Notes: generated by a model from the sequence alone, not told the origin. A stretch of 64,000 nucleotides of DNA from Toxonevra muliebris (GCA_963691655.1 OY829329.1:68278822-68342821); one strand, 5' to 3'. Positions 49,125 to 61,679 are shown, counted from the first letter of the stretch. Numbers and translations: made by a program.

Positions 49125-49838
49125 CCCTTTCGGGATCGTAAGAAAACCAGAGGAGATCAAAAGTGCGTAAATCGAACCCTGACTCATATTCTCTGATCCA
49201 TATTTATTGTTGCAATTTTTTATCAAAACAGAAGTTTTGCGCACCTAACGGCCTGATCGTTCACGGGTCACCGGTGACCATATGGTCCTCAATGGAATTT
49301 TTCACGAGCTTTTTTAGTATATTTTAAAAAGATATATTTTTAAAGATAGACAAAGGATATTATTATTATTATTATTAATTCTTTACTTAACCCTTTCTTG
49401 ACCATAAGGAAACTAGAAGCGATAAAGAAAACCCGAGTCACCTTCGCTGACCTCCATTTCAATGTAAAAACTTTTTTAAAAAGTTTCCATTGGAGACTTT
49501 AAGGTCACCGGTGACAAATAGCAAAAATTAATTTCCAATGAAAGTAAACAAAAATTTGAAAAAATTTAATGTTTCGTTTGAGTAAATAGTTTTTCCCATA
49601 ATGGATTATAAATTTGGCGATAGAAATTAAATAAAAAATTTTTTTTTGGTTTTTTAGTTTAGGTCTCTCTGGTACCATCAAATAGGTAACAATTTCAAAA
49701 CTTTTAGAAAAATAACTTAAGCGTTATCAATTCTTTTTCAATGAATATAAATTTATTAAAATCGGTGCAATAGCTTTTGAAAAAAAAAAACTGAAAAAAC
49801 TAATTTTGGGTCATCGACTACCAATGGTCCGGAAAGGG
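49125..49838. mobile_element. TTAA-type (piggyBac-like) non-autonomous element 2
   Basis: 714 bp between TTAA at 49121-49124 and 49839-49842. Ends CCCTTTCGGGATCG and TGGTCCGGAAAGGG. It is the inverse orientation of element 1: palindrome spacings are 241 then 304 bp here and 302 then 235 bp there. Palindromes lie at 49266 and 49503, with a degenerate one near 49809. Confidence 0.82.
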
Positions 49839-50331
49839 TTAACTCATTTTGGCACGGTACTAGATGCCATGAACCAATTAGAAAATTTTCAAAACTTTAT
49901 TTTGATATGTATTCAATTAGAGATTTTTATACTCAAAAAAATAAGAAAAATTTGTTTTTGAATTTTAGAGGGTGCAGTAGTCTTTGGCTTACCCCGAGAA
50001 AATAAGGTGACCAGGTGTACAAAAAATTAAAAATATTTCTACGCCACATCTTACGTATTCTCTGGGATCAAATACATTTAACACAGTATTTTAGAAGTTT
50101 AATATAAGTTAAAGATATATATATAAAGTTAAACAATATATGCAGCCTCTTAAAAATATATAAGGACCTGTCAAGTTAAAATTTCTGCATCAAGGTTGTT
50201 ATTTCACTTAGATGAATTCCTCATTTCAAATGCAAAATAATGAATTTTAAGAATTTGAATAATAAAAACTATTTTTCGTTGATTCTCAAAACCACCTTCC
50301 AAAAAAGTATGTCCTTTTACCAGGCCCTTAA

Positions 50332-50875
50332 CCCTTTCGGGACCGTAAGGAAACCAGAGGAGATAGCACAAAACTGAATCTGGATTCGGATTGTCTGGCG
50401 TCCATTTCTTTGACACAATTATTAATAAAAACAGGCATTTTGCGCCTCTGAAAACTTGAACTTTCATGGGTCATCGGTGACCCAGTGACCTTCAATGGGA
50501 ATTTTTTACAAAATTTTTTTGTACATTTTTATTAGATATTTTTTTTAAAACATGGACAAAGTTTCCAAGTATTAATTTTTCGCTTAACCCTTTCTTCACC
50601 GCAAGGAAACTAGAAACGATAGACTGAAACTGAGTCAAAATTCGCAATCTTTGACTCCCGTTTTATTGTAAGAAAATTTTTAAAAAAATTTCGTTTAAAA
50701 TTTTAGGGACACCGGTGACCCATGAAAGTTATTTTTCCAGAAAAATTAACGAAAATTTAAAAATATGGGGAATCATGTTTGAGTAAATAGTTCTTCATAT
50801 AACATATTAAAAATTTGATATATTTGGATAAATTTTGTGAAATTGTGAGCGATTGAAAATAGGTAAAAAATATCA
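50332..50875. mobile_element. TTAA-type (piggyBac-like) element 3, right-truncated
   Basis: TTAA (50328-50331) followed by CCCTTTCGGGACCGTAAGG and the same interior as element 2, with palindromes near 50468 and 50707. The right third and terminal repeat are missing where a LINE tail begins. Confidence 0.78.
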
Positions 50876-50884
50876 TTTTTTACT

Positions 50885-50985
50885 TTAACTGGCGTTGAAC
50901 TGTAGGCTCAACCATGTGGTATCACAATGTGCTGTTAAGGCCTAAGTGTGTCTCTAGACAGCTACTCTAACCTAACCAAACACAA
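50885..50985 (+). mobile_element. LINE 3' UTR fragment
   Basis: aaccatgtggtatcacaatg, ctgttaaggcctaagtgtg and the end ctaacctaaccaaac are typical of an insect R1/I-like LINE 3' end. It is dead on arrival, with only the tail present. Confidence 0.65.
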
Positions 50986-53055
50986 TCAAATGTAAATGTA
51001 TTTTTGATGAATTTTCAATGGGCCAAAATGGGTTAATACTTATTTTCCCGCTTCTTCCCTGACCTCGAATCCTTCGAAATTTAGATAAATTTATCAAAAC
51101 TACAAATTAGCTCAATTTTTCTTTAGCTATTTAGCTTACCTTGAATCTACTGACATCAGGGATTCTGAAGCTTAGTGAACCACAAAGGTTCAATAAAGAT
51201 TAGAGGAACTGTGCAACCTAACTTAACCTTCATGCTCAAAAACTAAAAAAACTCAGCAATTAATTCATTTCAAAATTGGTTTTTGGCACAATGATGTCAT
51301 AACAAAAGTTAAACATTCTTTCTAGTATCACTTATTCCTGAGATTGTAATTGATTATTTGGAAAGAAGAGGCTTTTTCAATCACAGCTCCATTTCCGTTT
51401 TCATTTACTTAAGAGTAGAGTTTTGTAATGCAAATAGTCCAAAATTCTTTGCTCTTCATACCATTTTTCATATATTTTAGAAATGATTTTAATAAATTAA
51501 TTTTGAAAATAGAATTAATCGATAGTTTACCACTGGGTAAACATGTATGTATGTAAGCCATGTCAACACTTTAGCTAACATGAAAATAAAAAACTTTATC
51601 AATTTGAATCTAAAACTATAAATTGAAAAAAAAACAAAAATCTAAAAATATCAAACCGATTTGGATCGTATCAAAAAGAATCAATGCCAATAGAAGTTAA
51701 ATTTCACTATTAATGAGATTATCTAAACACGATTTTTATAACGGGTTAAGAGAAGGGGAAGGGGAGACTTGAAAACATAGAAACAAACAACAAAATTCAT
51801 AATTAAACATACATTTAAAATATTTCAATTTCATGCCTTCCTACACAATTCATTAAGAAATTTTAAATTAAAAATAAGAAAAAAAAACAAAAAAAAAGCA
51901 AAAAAAACCAACTCAACTCAGTTTATTTTTAATTAATAAAAAGAAGATACTCGTAGGTACCAACAAAAAAAAAAAAAAAACAAAAAAAAAAAATTAAAAC
52001 AAATAAAAGATAACAGCATGAAACTTCAGATACAACAACCAAATTGAATTATGCATTTTTATGTAAATTAACACAATTATCGCTCGTATTTAAAAATATA
52101 TAACCAAACATATAACCAAACAACAGCAACAGATAAGCAATAACAACATATGCGCCACACCACTTCATGCCAGCAACAGCAACAGTAACAGCAAAACAAG
52201 AACATCAACATCAACATCAAAAGCAACAATCAACAACACTCGATTAAATCGAATTTTAAGCACACGGATTTAGATGAAGATAAGCGCGCGATGATCGTCA
52301 TCATTTTCACTCAAGTATGAGTGCATTTATATAGGTGTGTGTGTGTGTGTTTCTGTGTATGTGTTGTTCATGAATGAATGAATGAAGCGACTGTCCAATT
52401 TGATTACTAAATACTGTATTTAAGCATAAGAGCGTTAAGTCAGCGATAAAGTATCTGCTGCTGCTATTGTTGTTGTGGTTGTTGTTGTTGCTGCTGCCTT
52501 TATTTCTATGCATCTGTAACTTCTACCCGACCCATGTGTGTTTTTGTTTTTTGTTTTTTTTTTTTCTCTTTGTGTAGCTGTAGGAGTTTTCTTTTGTTTT
52601 AGTAATTTTTATAGGTTTTTTTTTTCTATTCTAAATTATATAAAATTATGGCAGATATGTTTATTTTTCATGTTGTTATATGTTTTTATAATTATCTCCT
52701 ATGTTTTCGTTTCAATCAATGTCTAAGTAAGTAGGCAACTAGTTATGCATTCATTAGAAATTGTTGAAAATAAATAAATTTCAGTTTTTTAAATAGATTA
52801 AATGTATCTTTTTCGATCTTGTAGCTATCATTAAATTTAATTATTAAGTTACCAATTTTTGTTTTTTTTATATAAAGTGCTATTCTTAATTAATATGATT
52901 AGTGTAACGTTTACTTAATTTTTTCCAAATTAATCTCGAGATAATCGCATAAAAAAAAAAACAAAGAAAAATGTGATGTGGTAAATATTTACATTTGTTA
53001 TTCAAAACTTAGATTAATACTTAATTGATTCGTCAGAATGTTAATATAACTTTAA
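50986..53055. other. al intron sequence, no gene seen
   Basis: AT-rich with poly-A runs (51878-51995) and CAA/CAG-type triplets (52120-52230, 52455-52498), plus a GT run (52335-52351). Another LINE-tail-like end (caacctaacttaacc) is at about 51217. Confidence 0.6.
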
Positions 53056-53056
53056 T

Positions 53057-53155
53057 GTTGGTTGGTTGGTTGGTTGGTTGGTTAGGGTGGTGACCGAGTC
53101 TAAAAACAAATGAAGACTCGGTCCAATTAGCACTTTAGTGCCATTTTGATAATAA
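53057..53155 (-). mobile_element. LINE 3' tail
   Basis: A GGTT run (53057-53084) leads into sequence whose minus strand reads tggcactaaagtgctaattg, similar to the 3' UTR of the LINE at 34.6 kb (cactatagcgttaattgtg ... aaccaaccaacc). Inserted in minus orientation. Confidence 0.7.
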
Positions 53156-53164
53156 AATTTTGGT

Positions 53165-53438
53165 TATTTAATTTGTTCAAACCAATCTGAAGTCATGACT
53201 GCGACTTCAAGTATAATGTGAAGTCATGTGAATGATTGTGACTTATTTGCCTTGAAGTCTTCAATTGATTGCTTTAATCAATGAGCAGTCATTGACTTCA
53301 AAAAGACTGGTGACTTAATCTTTAAAGCCATAAGTCTCAAATGAAATCAAAAACTGTAATCAGAAAACGTAATTCATATCCAGTGACTTCAATGAATGCA
53401 GCTCGAAATGACTGCAATTTTTCACAGCACTGGAAATC
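53165..53438. repeat. AGTCA/TGACT-rich repeat, possible MITE
   Basis: At least ten copies of (T)GAAGTCA or TGACTTC(A) in both orientations within 270 bp, ending near cacagcactgg. This is a terminal-repeat-like density, but no boundaries were proven. Confidence 0.45.
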
Positions 53439-53447
53439 AACAATATA

Positions 53448-53530
53448 CCGCCTCGGTGGTTTAGTTGCAGCATGCTAAGCTCTTGTCCCTGGTGTCCCCG
53501 GTTAAATCTTTCTTCCCCCAATAGAAGCGG
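53448..53530 (+). repeat. tRNA-derived SINE-like fragment 3
   Basis: Plus strand: tggtttagttgcagcatg (A-box-like) and ccggttaaatc (degenerate B box) about 40 bp apart, preceded by cgcctcgg. The B box is damaged, so it is not a functional tRNA. Confidence 0.45.
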
Positions 53531-53549
53531 TAACTCGGCGACGAACATA

Positions 53550-53796
53550 TCGCTCATTTACTAAAAGACTGTCATAAGTCAAAAAACACGAATTTTGAGT
53601 TAATGATGCAGAATTATTCATTATATCACGCTTTATATTGTGTAAAAATTTCGTTTTAATATTTTGTATACTTTGCGCGTTGGAATTATAAGATTTCTTC
53701 TTTTTTCTGCAAAGTGGGAGTCAATTGAAAACTTCAAACGCGTTTTCTGCAAAATCGCGTTTTTTGAGTTATGACAGTCTTTTAGTAAATGAGCGA
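53550..53796. mobile_element. TA-type MITE, copy B
   Basis: 247 bp with a terminal inverted repeat of about 28 bp starting TCGCTCATTTACTAAAAGAC, nearly complete on both sides. Related in inverse orientation to 39897-40130. TA precedes it; TT rather than TA follows, so one duplicate may be mutated. Confidence 0.85.
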
Positions 53797-53799
53797 TTT

Positions 53800-53990
53800 A
53801 TTAGACGAATATTGTCCTAATCGTAGAAAAGAACTTAGCAGATGCTCACTGAAGAGACAGCGAATGATTGCCCGAAATGCGGTAACAGTTCAAACGATAC
53901 GGAACATCTGTTCAAGTTCCCCCGGCAACTTGCAAATCTAGCATCAATATCACAAGGCACTAGGATATTCAGTAGTCATGGGTTGATTCT
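53800..53990 (+). mobile_element. Jockey-like LINE, C-terminal zinc-knuckle fragment
   Basis: ANDCPKCGNSSNDTEHLFKF at about 53860 matches the CP-CG----DT-HLF-C pattern closing jockey-clade ORFs. The final Cys is replaced. The reading frame then runs into the minisatellite and becomes K/R-rich by chance. Confidence 0.72.
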
Positions 53991-53994
53991 CAGA

Positions 53995-54440
53995 CCTCGT
54001 GATCACCGATGGCAAAAGATTAAGAGATCAAAGGATCGAGAAAAACAAAAAATAGAGCAATTAAAGCATCAGCTAATCAAAAGATCGTGAAAACAAATGA
54101 TTGCGAAATCGCATGAACAAGAAACCAAACTAGTCAAAAGATCGAGAAATTAATAGATCGAGAAGTTAAAAGAACGAGAAGTCAAATGAACAAGAAATAA
54201 AAAAATCGATTGCGAATTCCAAATATTGCAAATAATAAGAAATTAAAAAAACCAAAAAATATCCAGACAAAAAAGGTTTGAAAAATTAAAAGATTGGCAA
54301 TTGAAAAGATCACGAAATCAAAAGACCACGAGATCAACAGATCGAGAAATTAAAACATCGGCAATTCAGAAGGTCGCGGTATAAAAGAACAAGAAATCAA
54401 GAGATCGGGAAAGTAAAAGATCAGGAAATGAGACCGAAAT
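53995..54440. repeat. Degenerate AGATCGAGAAATCAAA minisatellite
   Basis: Dozens of imperfect units combining aagatcgag and aaatcaaa, period about 12-24 bp. Confidence 0.8.
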
Positions 54441-56098
54441 TGAGAACGACAAGGGGTTGAAGTTACAACAACAACAACATAGATAATAATATTTTTTTTC
54501 ACAATTTATTACAATCAATGTTAGAACCAAATTCTATCAAATCCGCCACTAACTCAAAACTTGCGTGATTCTATCAGTTCCACAGCTTACCACAAAATTT
54601 AAATTCAGAAAATAAAATCAAGTAGGCACAGTATAAAAAAATAACTCTCGTAACTTTTCATTTCAATCTTACGTTACTGCGCTGAAATTTAATTTTCAAT
54701 TAAATGAAAAATTATCGCGAATCTGCAATCTTCAGTAGATATTAAAATTAATAAAACTCTCATCATTTCAACATACAAAAAATTACCATAATAGTTGATG
54801 TAAATATGTATGTATTTTTTTTGTTTATAATAAAATCACCATGTCACTACATGACTTCTTGAAATGATTAGTTATCCGATGCTCATTTTCAATTCATTAC
54901 ACAACATAAATACCCCATAATTTTATGTAATATCTCAGGAGGTAGGAACCAATATTATTTAATAAATTGTTTCAAAATTCAAATTAAAAGCAAAGATTAA
55001 TTTGTTTGGTCCAGTGACAAATTGCGTATAATCAATTTAAAAGTGATCAACATTTACAACAACACCCAGGCCAGCGTTCAGCAACAACAACATTACATAG
55101 TAAAAATTTCGCATAAATTTCGCTATGTAACAAAAAAAAAAAAAAAATTATGAACGATCGCCAACCATTGAGGGGCAAAAAGAAAAAAAAATAATAAAAA
55201 TATTGTACGAGTCGACGGAAACACCTGCTAATGATCGTGACGAGAAGTAGCTTACGTATGACGAAGGCAACAACTAAAATACAAACTATTGGAATATGGT
55301 AACAAGCTAAAATGTAAGAAGAGTGGAAAAAGCGCTGTTTCAATGTTACAATGATGAAACGATAGCGTCATCTTCAACTTCTTCTTCTTCTTCTTCATCA
55401 ACCAAACATCATCCAGATACACTGAAACCAAAAAAAAAAACCGAGATCAAGAGCGAGACCGGATCTGACAAAATTATAATCAATTAATGTTCGCGCGAGC
55501 GCATAAAAATTACACCTTTGTAAGCCACCAGCGCCAACATTAACTGAACAGCAGCAACCAACCAGCAACAACAACAGCAAAAAATCCCCACGCTATTATC
55601 CTTTAGATGCGCATCCGTGTCGAGTGTTTATTGTGTGTGTGTGTGTGTGTGTTTGTGCTGACAGACTGTAGTGGCTCGACGGCTCAACTATAATTTAAAG
55701 TTTAATTAAAATAAATTCAATTACAGAAAACATGAAAATCCATTAAAGAAATTATCCTCATTATACTTATTTGTGTTTGTGCACTTGAAATGTGTAGGGC
55801 GAATTCTTGTGAGTGTGTATGTGTGTGTGTGTGTGCGTAAGCTGCTGGCTTCGTTGTTCATTCCAGTAGTAGCTACCATGGTGAAGCATATGTGTGCCAA
55901 GTGAGTCAAAGGAGTGCAGAAGAGTGTTTAGTGTTGGCACAACAGCGGATGCGCTAATGCGTTGTTCAAGATCGTTTTTTAATTTAAACGTTTAGAGCGA
56001 ACATTTTCATCATATTTTCTGAGGCGCTACATTCAATCGCTTTGGTTATAGTCAGTTTGGAATTGAGAAGAATGTTTAAAGATAAACAAATATGTGAA
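54441..56098. other. al intron sequence, no gene seen
   Basis: AT-rich with a TTC run (55381-55396), GT runs (55634-55650, 55817-55833) and CAA triplets. Nothing recognised. Confidence 0.6.
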
Positions 56099-56305
56099 AA
56101 GCTCTCAGTATCTGGTATGAGAGGCTCTCAGTTTCCGATATGGGAGGCTCTCAGTCTCCGATGTGAGAAACTCTAACTCTCCGATGTGAGAAACTCTCAG
56201 TCTACGATGTGAGAGGCCCTAAGTTTCTGATGTGAGAGGCTCTCATTTTCAAATGTGAGAGGCTCTCATTTTCAAATGTGAGGGGCTCTCAGTCACTCAT
56301 TTGAG
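56099..56305. repeat. 23-bp minisatellite, about 9 copies
   Basis: Unit gaggctctcagtctccgatg plus tga, contiguous, diverging to the right. Confidence 0.92.
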
Positions 56306-56339
56306 AGCATAAGTAGGTTCAGATTATTATAAAAGGAAA

Positions 56340-56545
56340 TCAAATAGCATTAAAAATAAAAGCAAAAATGATATAACAATTCTTTTAGAGCAAAAACTGC
56401 ACAAAGACTTAACTCGTTTTTGCTCTGAAAGAATTTTTATATCATTTTTGCTCTTAACGATATTTGTGCCGTTTTTGCTCTTAAATAAAACTATACCACT
56501 TTTGTTGAACTTAGAAGTTAGACCGCTTTTGCTCTCAACCTCTTA
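56340..56545 (-). repeat. MITE-like repeat rich in GAGCAAAA, copy 2
   Basis: Inverse of 4990-5206. The right end accgcttttgctctc mirrors the left end there, and tttttgctct recurs at about 56408, 56445 and 56474. Confidence 0.65.
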
Positions 56546-57415
56546 TAAAACAAATATCTCGTTTTAATTTGATATAATTTTTTTTCACCGATTTCGGGCA
56601 GTCACTATAAAGTTTTTCAATGAAATAGTTTTCATTCATTAAAAACTCTATTAAGTAATAAGTAAATGTAAAGCCACACAGACTCAAAAAGTTTTTACTT
56701 TGCATGCTCACGTAAATTGCCCTAATTTACTAATAAATAATATAATATATATTTACTAAATTAATTAACAAGTTTTAATTGCGCTTACTATATTTGAAAG
56801 GCGTCATACTCACAGCAATAATACATTATTAAAATCACTCGATATTTGCTGATAATTAGTTACGAAATTCGGTATTTTTCGGTAATATTCTTACACTGGC
56901 CTTATGAACACAATTGACGTCATGCCTCAAACTTTTTAGTTTTTTGGAGCACTCTAGATATTTCCTAAGACTTTTGAGTTTTTTTTTTAACGCTATGGAA
57001 AAGCTGTTTGATTCATGGCCAACGATCTCCGACCCACTTAGGATCCGCTAGTGGCTTGGTGCATAGAAAATGAGAAAGGAAGAATCCAAATACTTTCTTG
57101 TTTGAACACAGCTTTTTTTAAATTCATACATTTCACTTCCCAATCATGTATGTATGTGTCACTGACGTCATACCTTACACTTTCGCATTTAATTTACTTT
57201 AGCCTGAAGAGTATTGGTGTCCATATAAATTTTTGAACCATATAAATGATTTTGATGTATAACTTTTGAAGATAACCAGCACCCACTCCTTAACTTCTTC
57301 TTCGATAAAGATCTCAGAGTTGTGCCTGAATGAGAGAACGAGCAACCTCTGTCTCTTTCTCTTCGAAAATCTCTGGATCCACTAGTGACATAAGGCCGAT
57401 TTACTGAGAAAGTGC
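56546..57415. other. al intron sequence, no gene seen
   Basis: AT-rich. Two short related phrases (tgacgtcatgcctcaaactt near 56918 and tgacgtcataccttacactt near 57162) may be an old duplication. Confidence 0.5.
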
Positions 57416-57419
57416 CAAA

Positions 57420-57507
57420 CTCTCTTTTCGTTTCTTACATATGAAGTTTTTACGCTCTTAATTTAAGAGCGCAAAAAACTTCATATAAAAGTCAAACGAA
57501 AAGAGAG
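57420..57507. repeat. Near-loopless 88-bp palindrome
   Basis: The left arm contains ctcttttcg, atgaagttttt and cgctctta; the right arm contains the inverse (taagagcg, aaaaaacttcat, cgaaaagag). The fold centres on cgctcttaatttaagagcg near 57462. Confidence 0.85.
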
Positions 57508-58244
57508 TGGCCAGAGGCATTCGTGGAGAGAGGCACTCTGTCGTTGAATCCGCATATAGAGTATAAATAAATCATGCCACGCCGACTTCGGTTTTAGTTT
57601 TTTTTTTTTAAGTATGTAGTTTGGAGTGTTGATTGTTGATTGCATATTTCTTCTTTGTTGTTTTTCACAGGCATACTACATTTTTGCCGGCATATTATGA
57701 ACAAAAAAAAAACAACGCAATGCAATCTTGCACCCCTTAATGTGCATAAATTGTTTATTAAACAAATTAAATTACATTAAAATTGAATTGAATTATTTAA
57801 AAAATTAAATAAAATTACTATAGCGAAATTGCAAGAGAAATAATGAAACCTTAAATGATTCGAGCAACTTTTAGTTGAAGTTAAATGAGAATAAAAAAAA
57901 ATAAATATATCATGGGACAGACGGTAAAAATGAAAATATGTAAGAGTAAATAAATTATTTTCTTTTTAATTTTAAAGGCAACCGTGAGTAAATTTAGATG
58001 TGAAGAAAATTTCCATTGAATTATTTCAAATTAAAAATAAAATATACTCAATTTGAATTCGTATCTACATATAAATTGTAATATCAATGCTCAGAATAGC
58101 TAATATATGAAATAAATAGTTTTGTTTTAATTTTCTGTAGATATCTGGTAAATATCGTGTCCATTGTTGTTCCACATTTGGTTGTTGCTTCTCTCGGGTT
58201 GACTTTTACGAAATTCTTTTAGTTCTGTTAAAATATAAGAGAGA

Positions 58245-58800
58245 GATACTGAGAGAGCCGACATGATGACCGGCATTTTTTATATGTATAAATGAGAATC
58301 GGACCCATGCAATATAAGCAGAGACGTCGGCTCTCTCAATCTCATCTAAAATGAGCGAGTTCAGAGGTATTTACTGTTATGGTTAGTTGTATTGTTTTTG
58401 CAAATAAATCCCTCTAGTATACATACATACATACGTATATATGAGAGAGAGAGAGAGAGAGAGCTGTTCGTGTTGTTTTCGGTAGAGTTGACTTTGTTGG
58501 TTTACTCGCTCTTTTTTTATTTATATATTCACATACAAAAGTAATATTCGGCTCTCTCAATCTCATCTAAAATGAGCGAGTGATAGACTTCAGAGGCATT
58601 TACTGTTATGATTAGTCGTGTTGTTTCTACAAGAAATTCTTTTAGAGCAAATACATAAATATGAGAGAGAGTGCTGTTGGTGTTGTTTTTGCAAGAGTAG
58701 ATTTTTGTTGTTTACTCGCTCTTTTGTTTACTTACATACAAGTAAGCACATTCAAAAGTGAAATTCGGCTATTTCCGTCGTTTCACTCCCCACCACTCTT
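58245..58800 (+). repeat. Dispersed repeat family Y, intron 1 copy (partly duplicated)
   Basis: Contains an inverted pair of the motif ttgagagagccgac (58251, 58330), then a block of about 222 bp starting ggctctctcaatctcatc that is present twice (58328 and 58550). The second block matches, in inverse orientation, 63363-63611 in intron 2. GA runs are embedded (58443-58463). Confidence 0.85.
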
Positions 58801-59716
58801 ACATCAATTTCATCGCCCATAAAAGGTTTCCTTTAAAAAAAAAAAATTATTTTATATACCAATTTTACAGTCTATTAAATTCCCCCACAAAATTAGTTCA
58901 AACTCTCTCAGCCACTATAAAAAGTTTGTTGCTTAAGTCTTTCATTTCCCATTTTCCGATTGTAGTCAAAATTTTATATTTTTATACTTACCATAAGAAC
59001 AATTGCTTTTCAACAACGAATTTCCCCCCATTTCACTGATCACTCGCCAGCAGTCAATCAATTTGCAAAGTATAATATTTCATCATATATTTTTTTTTTA
59101 CATTTTGAGCAATTTGTGGTAATTAGCATGGAAATCATAAAAATGCGCTATAAATTATCTTTTAGTAATTTACTATTTACTACTACTGCTACTCTTTTTA
59201 TATTGGTTGTTGGTTTGCCTACTTATTTTATAGTTATTGTTGTTGTATAACCACAAATTTGCTGCTAATTGTGCTTTGAAATGCACTTTTGTGCTGTTTT
59301 TTAACTTCATCTTGCCTTCATACTCTTCTCATTTCTGGGGCTACAATTCGCAATTCGCGCAATTACAAAATGAAGTGATTTTATTTCATGTTTTATTGTT
59401 GCAAAAAAAAAAATTTCGTTCTTTGTTCCCATGCGGCGGCATGCGATTTTAATTAAGCTCGCTCTCAATGATTTATTATTACAGCGCAAAATGATCAATT
59501 AATTAAATAAATAAATAATAAATAAATTGCAATTTACAGTAAGCAAGTGAATGAGCGAATGAGTGAGTTGTTTTCTTATTGATTTCAAATTAAATTTACA
59601 TTTCAATTAATTAACGCTGGCGGGCATTATTTGTTCGTGTTTTCAATGAACTTTGATTTGGTTCATATGCACATAAATTGCAATTTAAATGATTTTCTTT
59701 CTATTTTTATTTACAG

Positions 59717-59762
59717 AGAGGAACTTGCTATGAAAATTGGTTTAACAGAGGCTCGTATACAG
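59717..59762 (+). CDS. al: aristaless homeobox gene, coding exon 2 (46 nt)
   Basis: This very short exon was found by searching for the continuation of the homeodomain. It starts after the acceptor tatttttatttacag. Its first base completes the split arginine codon (AG+A), and it then reads EELAMKIGLTEARIQ, which is homeodomain residues 32-46 (helix 2 and the turn), before the donor CAG|gtatga. Exons 1 and 2 together give exactly 109 codons, so the following intron is phase 0 and falls between residues 46 and 47, a position commonly used in paired-class homeobox genes. The next exon should begin with VWFQNRRAKW (helix 3), but no such reading exists between 59763 and 64000, so residue 50 and the C-terminal half are outside the window. 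Confidence 0.95.
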
Positions 59763-60419
59763 GTATGAAAATATTTTATTACTAGAGTTACATATATATT
59801 TTAATTAAAAGTATGAACAGTTAGTCGAGTTTTTTTTAGTACATATGTAATAATATGAATATTTTATAAATTTGTCGGGTAAATAATTAAGGGTAACAAT
59901 TAAGAACTTAATATGCAAAATTTATTTCTGGTTTTTATATATACCTAGTATTATAAATCAATCAATCAATCAATCAATATTATTGCTTTACTATTTCGTT
60001 AATAGTTTAATCGTTTTTCTTTTTACTGCAATCTTGAAAAAATATTAAAGGTCAGGCTTGGAGAATTGCTCTACCTCTTTACTTATAAGATAGAGATCTG
60101 AAATAGTTTACTGTTAGACTTACAAAACTAGGGCAGTTACTGCTCCAGAATTTGTTTTGCTGTCTCTTGTTTTTCAAAAATCTAATATTTGACTCAAAAG
60201 GAAAAGATTGTGATTCCGAAATGTTTGAAAAATAAAGTGTTCAATATCTGAATCAATATTAACACTATGCAACAAACTTAGGGTCATTGTTTCAGGCATG
60301 AATAATTTAGGCACTCAATAAAAGTTTTTTTTTATGAATTTTTTCGGCAAAAGTGCCTTGTTCATTAAAGGCAGTAAGAGCAGAGCTGTGAAATTAAAAA
60401 TTCTTCGTCGAGAAATTTA

Positions 60420-60570
60420 AAAAAATTGGACTTTAAAAACCGTTTCGGAACTTGATGATATTATCTGATTTCAAAAATTTATTTCCACTTCTGTTCATCT
60501 AGATGAATAGGAAATTATCTAAGCTACTTCTTTTCGGTTTGACACAATGCTTGACTATTTAACGTAACCC
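60420..60570 (+). repeat. Dispersed repeat, copy 2
   Basis: Shares 24 exact bases (60457-60480) and flanking similarity with the first 190 bp of the window, in the same orientation. Confidence 0.6.
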
Positions 60571-61679
60571 ACGGTATATAGAATACAGAATGTCAGCTTT
60601 ATTTTTATAATTCGGCTATCAAATGGCAGATCCAGGTTGCGGCTAAAACGACCATTTGTTGATATCAAGTGAATATGACACAAGCCAACTCTAATCATCG
60701 GCTTTTCTGAGGCAATTATTACAGATGTTCAGTTGTTTCTGTTTAGTTAACAAGGTTAGATTGCATTTCTTTTTTAATTTCGGAACTCTCTACTGCAACC
60801 AAGTACATAACTCACATTCATACTCAAATATTTAATGATGGAAAAGAAAATTGAATTAAAAAAGCATTTAAAAAAACAACAACAACAACACGAAATAATA
60901 TAAAAATGCACAAATACACATACAACACTAGCAGACATATAAACAATTTAATTCAATTTTGCTGTTATAATTCACTGGCATTATGTTTCTATCTCAAATA
61001 TCTAACATCTTTTCATGTTTGAATTTATATGCAAGCATTTTTCAATATTTCAATTGTTTAATAAGTAAATAAATTATACTTTGTTTAATCTAATAATTCT
61101 AGCTTTGTAGCGATTTCACCAGTAAAATATTTTTCATTTTTTGCTTCCTTTTTGAAAGCTGCATGTGAATTTCTACACATACAATTCAATGTACATATGT
61201 GTATTTAATTGTTTATTCACGGAATCAATTAATTCCTGTTGTTGTTGTTACTCGGTATCGAGTATCTGTGAATGTGTGTGTGTATGTGTGAATCATACAT
61301 GTTTAAGCTGCCTTATATGTATTTATGTATGTTTGTTTTTGTTGTATCTGTATCTCTTTGCGTTTAATTTGCAATTATTCGCCGGCTTTAACTAATTAAC
61401 GTCAATTTGCGATTAGCAGCCACTTCAAAAACAACAACAGCCGCAGCTAGCAATAGCAATTGTAATAAAAATGTTACCTTCTTTTATGACTAAAATTTTT
61501 GTAAGAGAAAAAAAAAACAATACAACAAGTAACTATTTTGTTTGTGTTGATTATGAAGTTTATTAGCAAAACGAATTACTTTGTGGCACGAATTTGGTTG
61601 AGATTGAGATTTGTTGAAAGAATGAAGAAGCAATGAAATTGTAAGATTATGCAATTAAAATTTAATTAACAAAATTTAT

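Noticed and set aside
57420..57507. A microRNA precursor
   Set aside because: The palindrome has no terminal loop and arms that are too symmetric; a MITE or plain palindrome is more likely.
59237..59452. Overlapping plus and minus frames just before al exon 2
   Set aside because: Low-complexity composition, no domains, and they lie in intron sequence.
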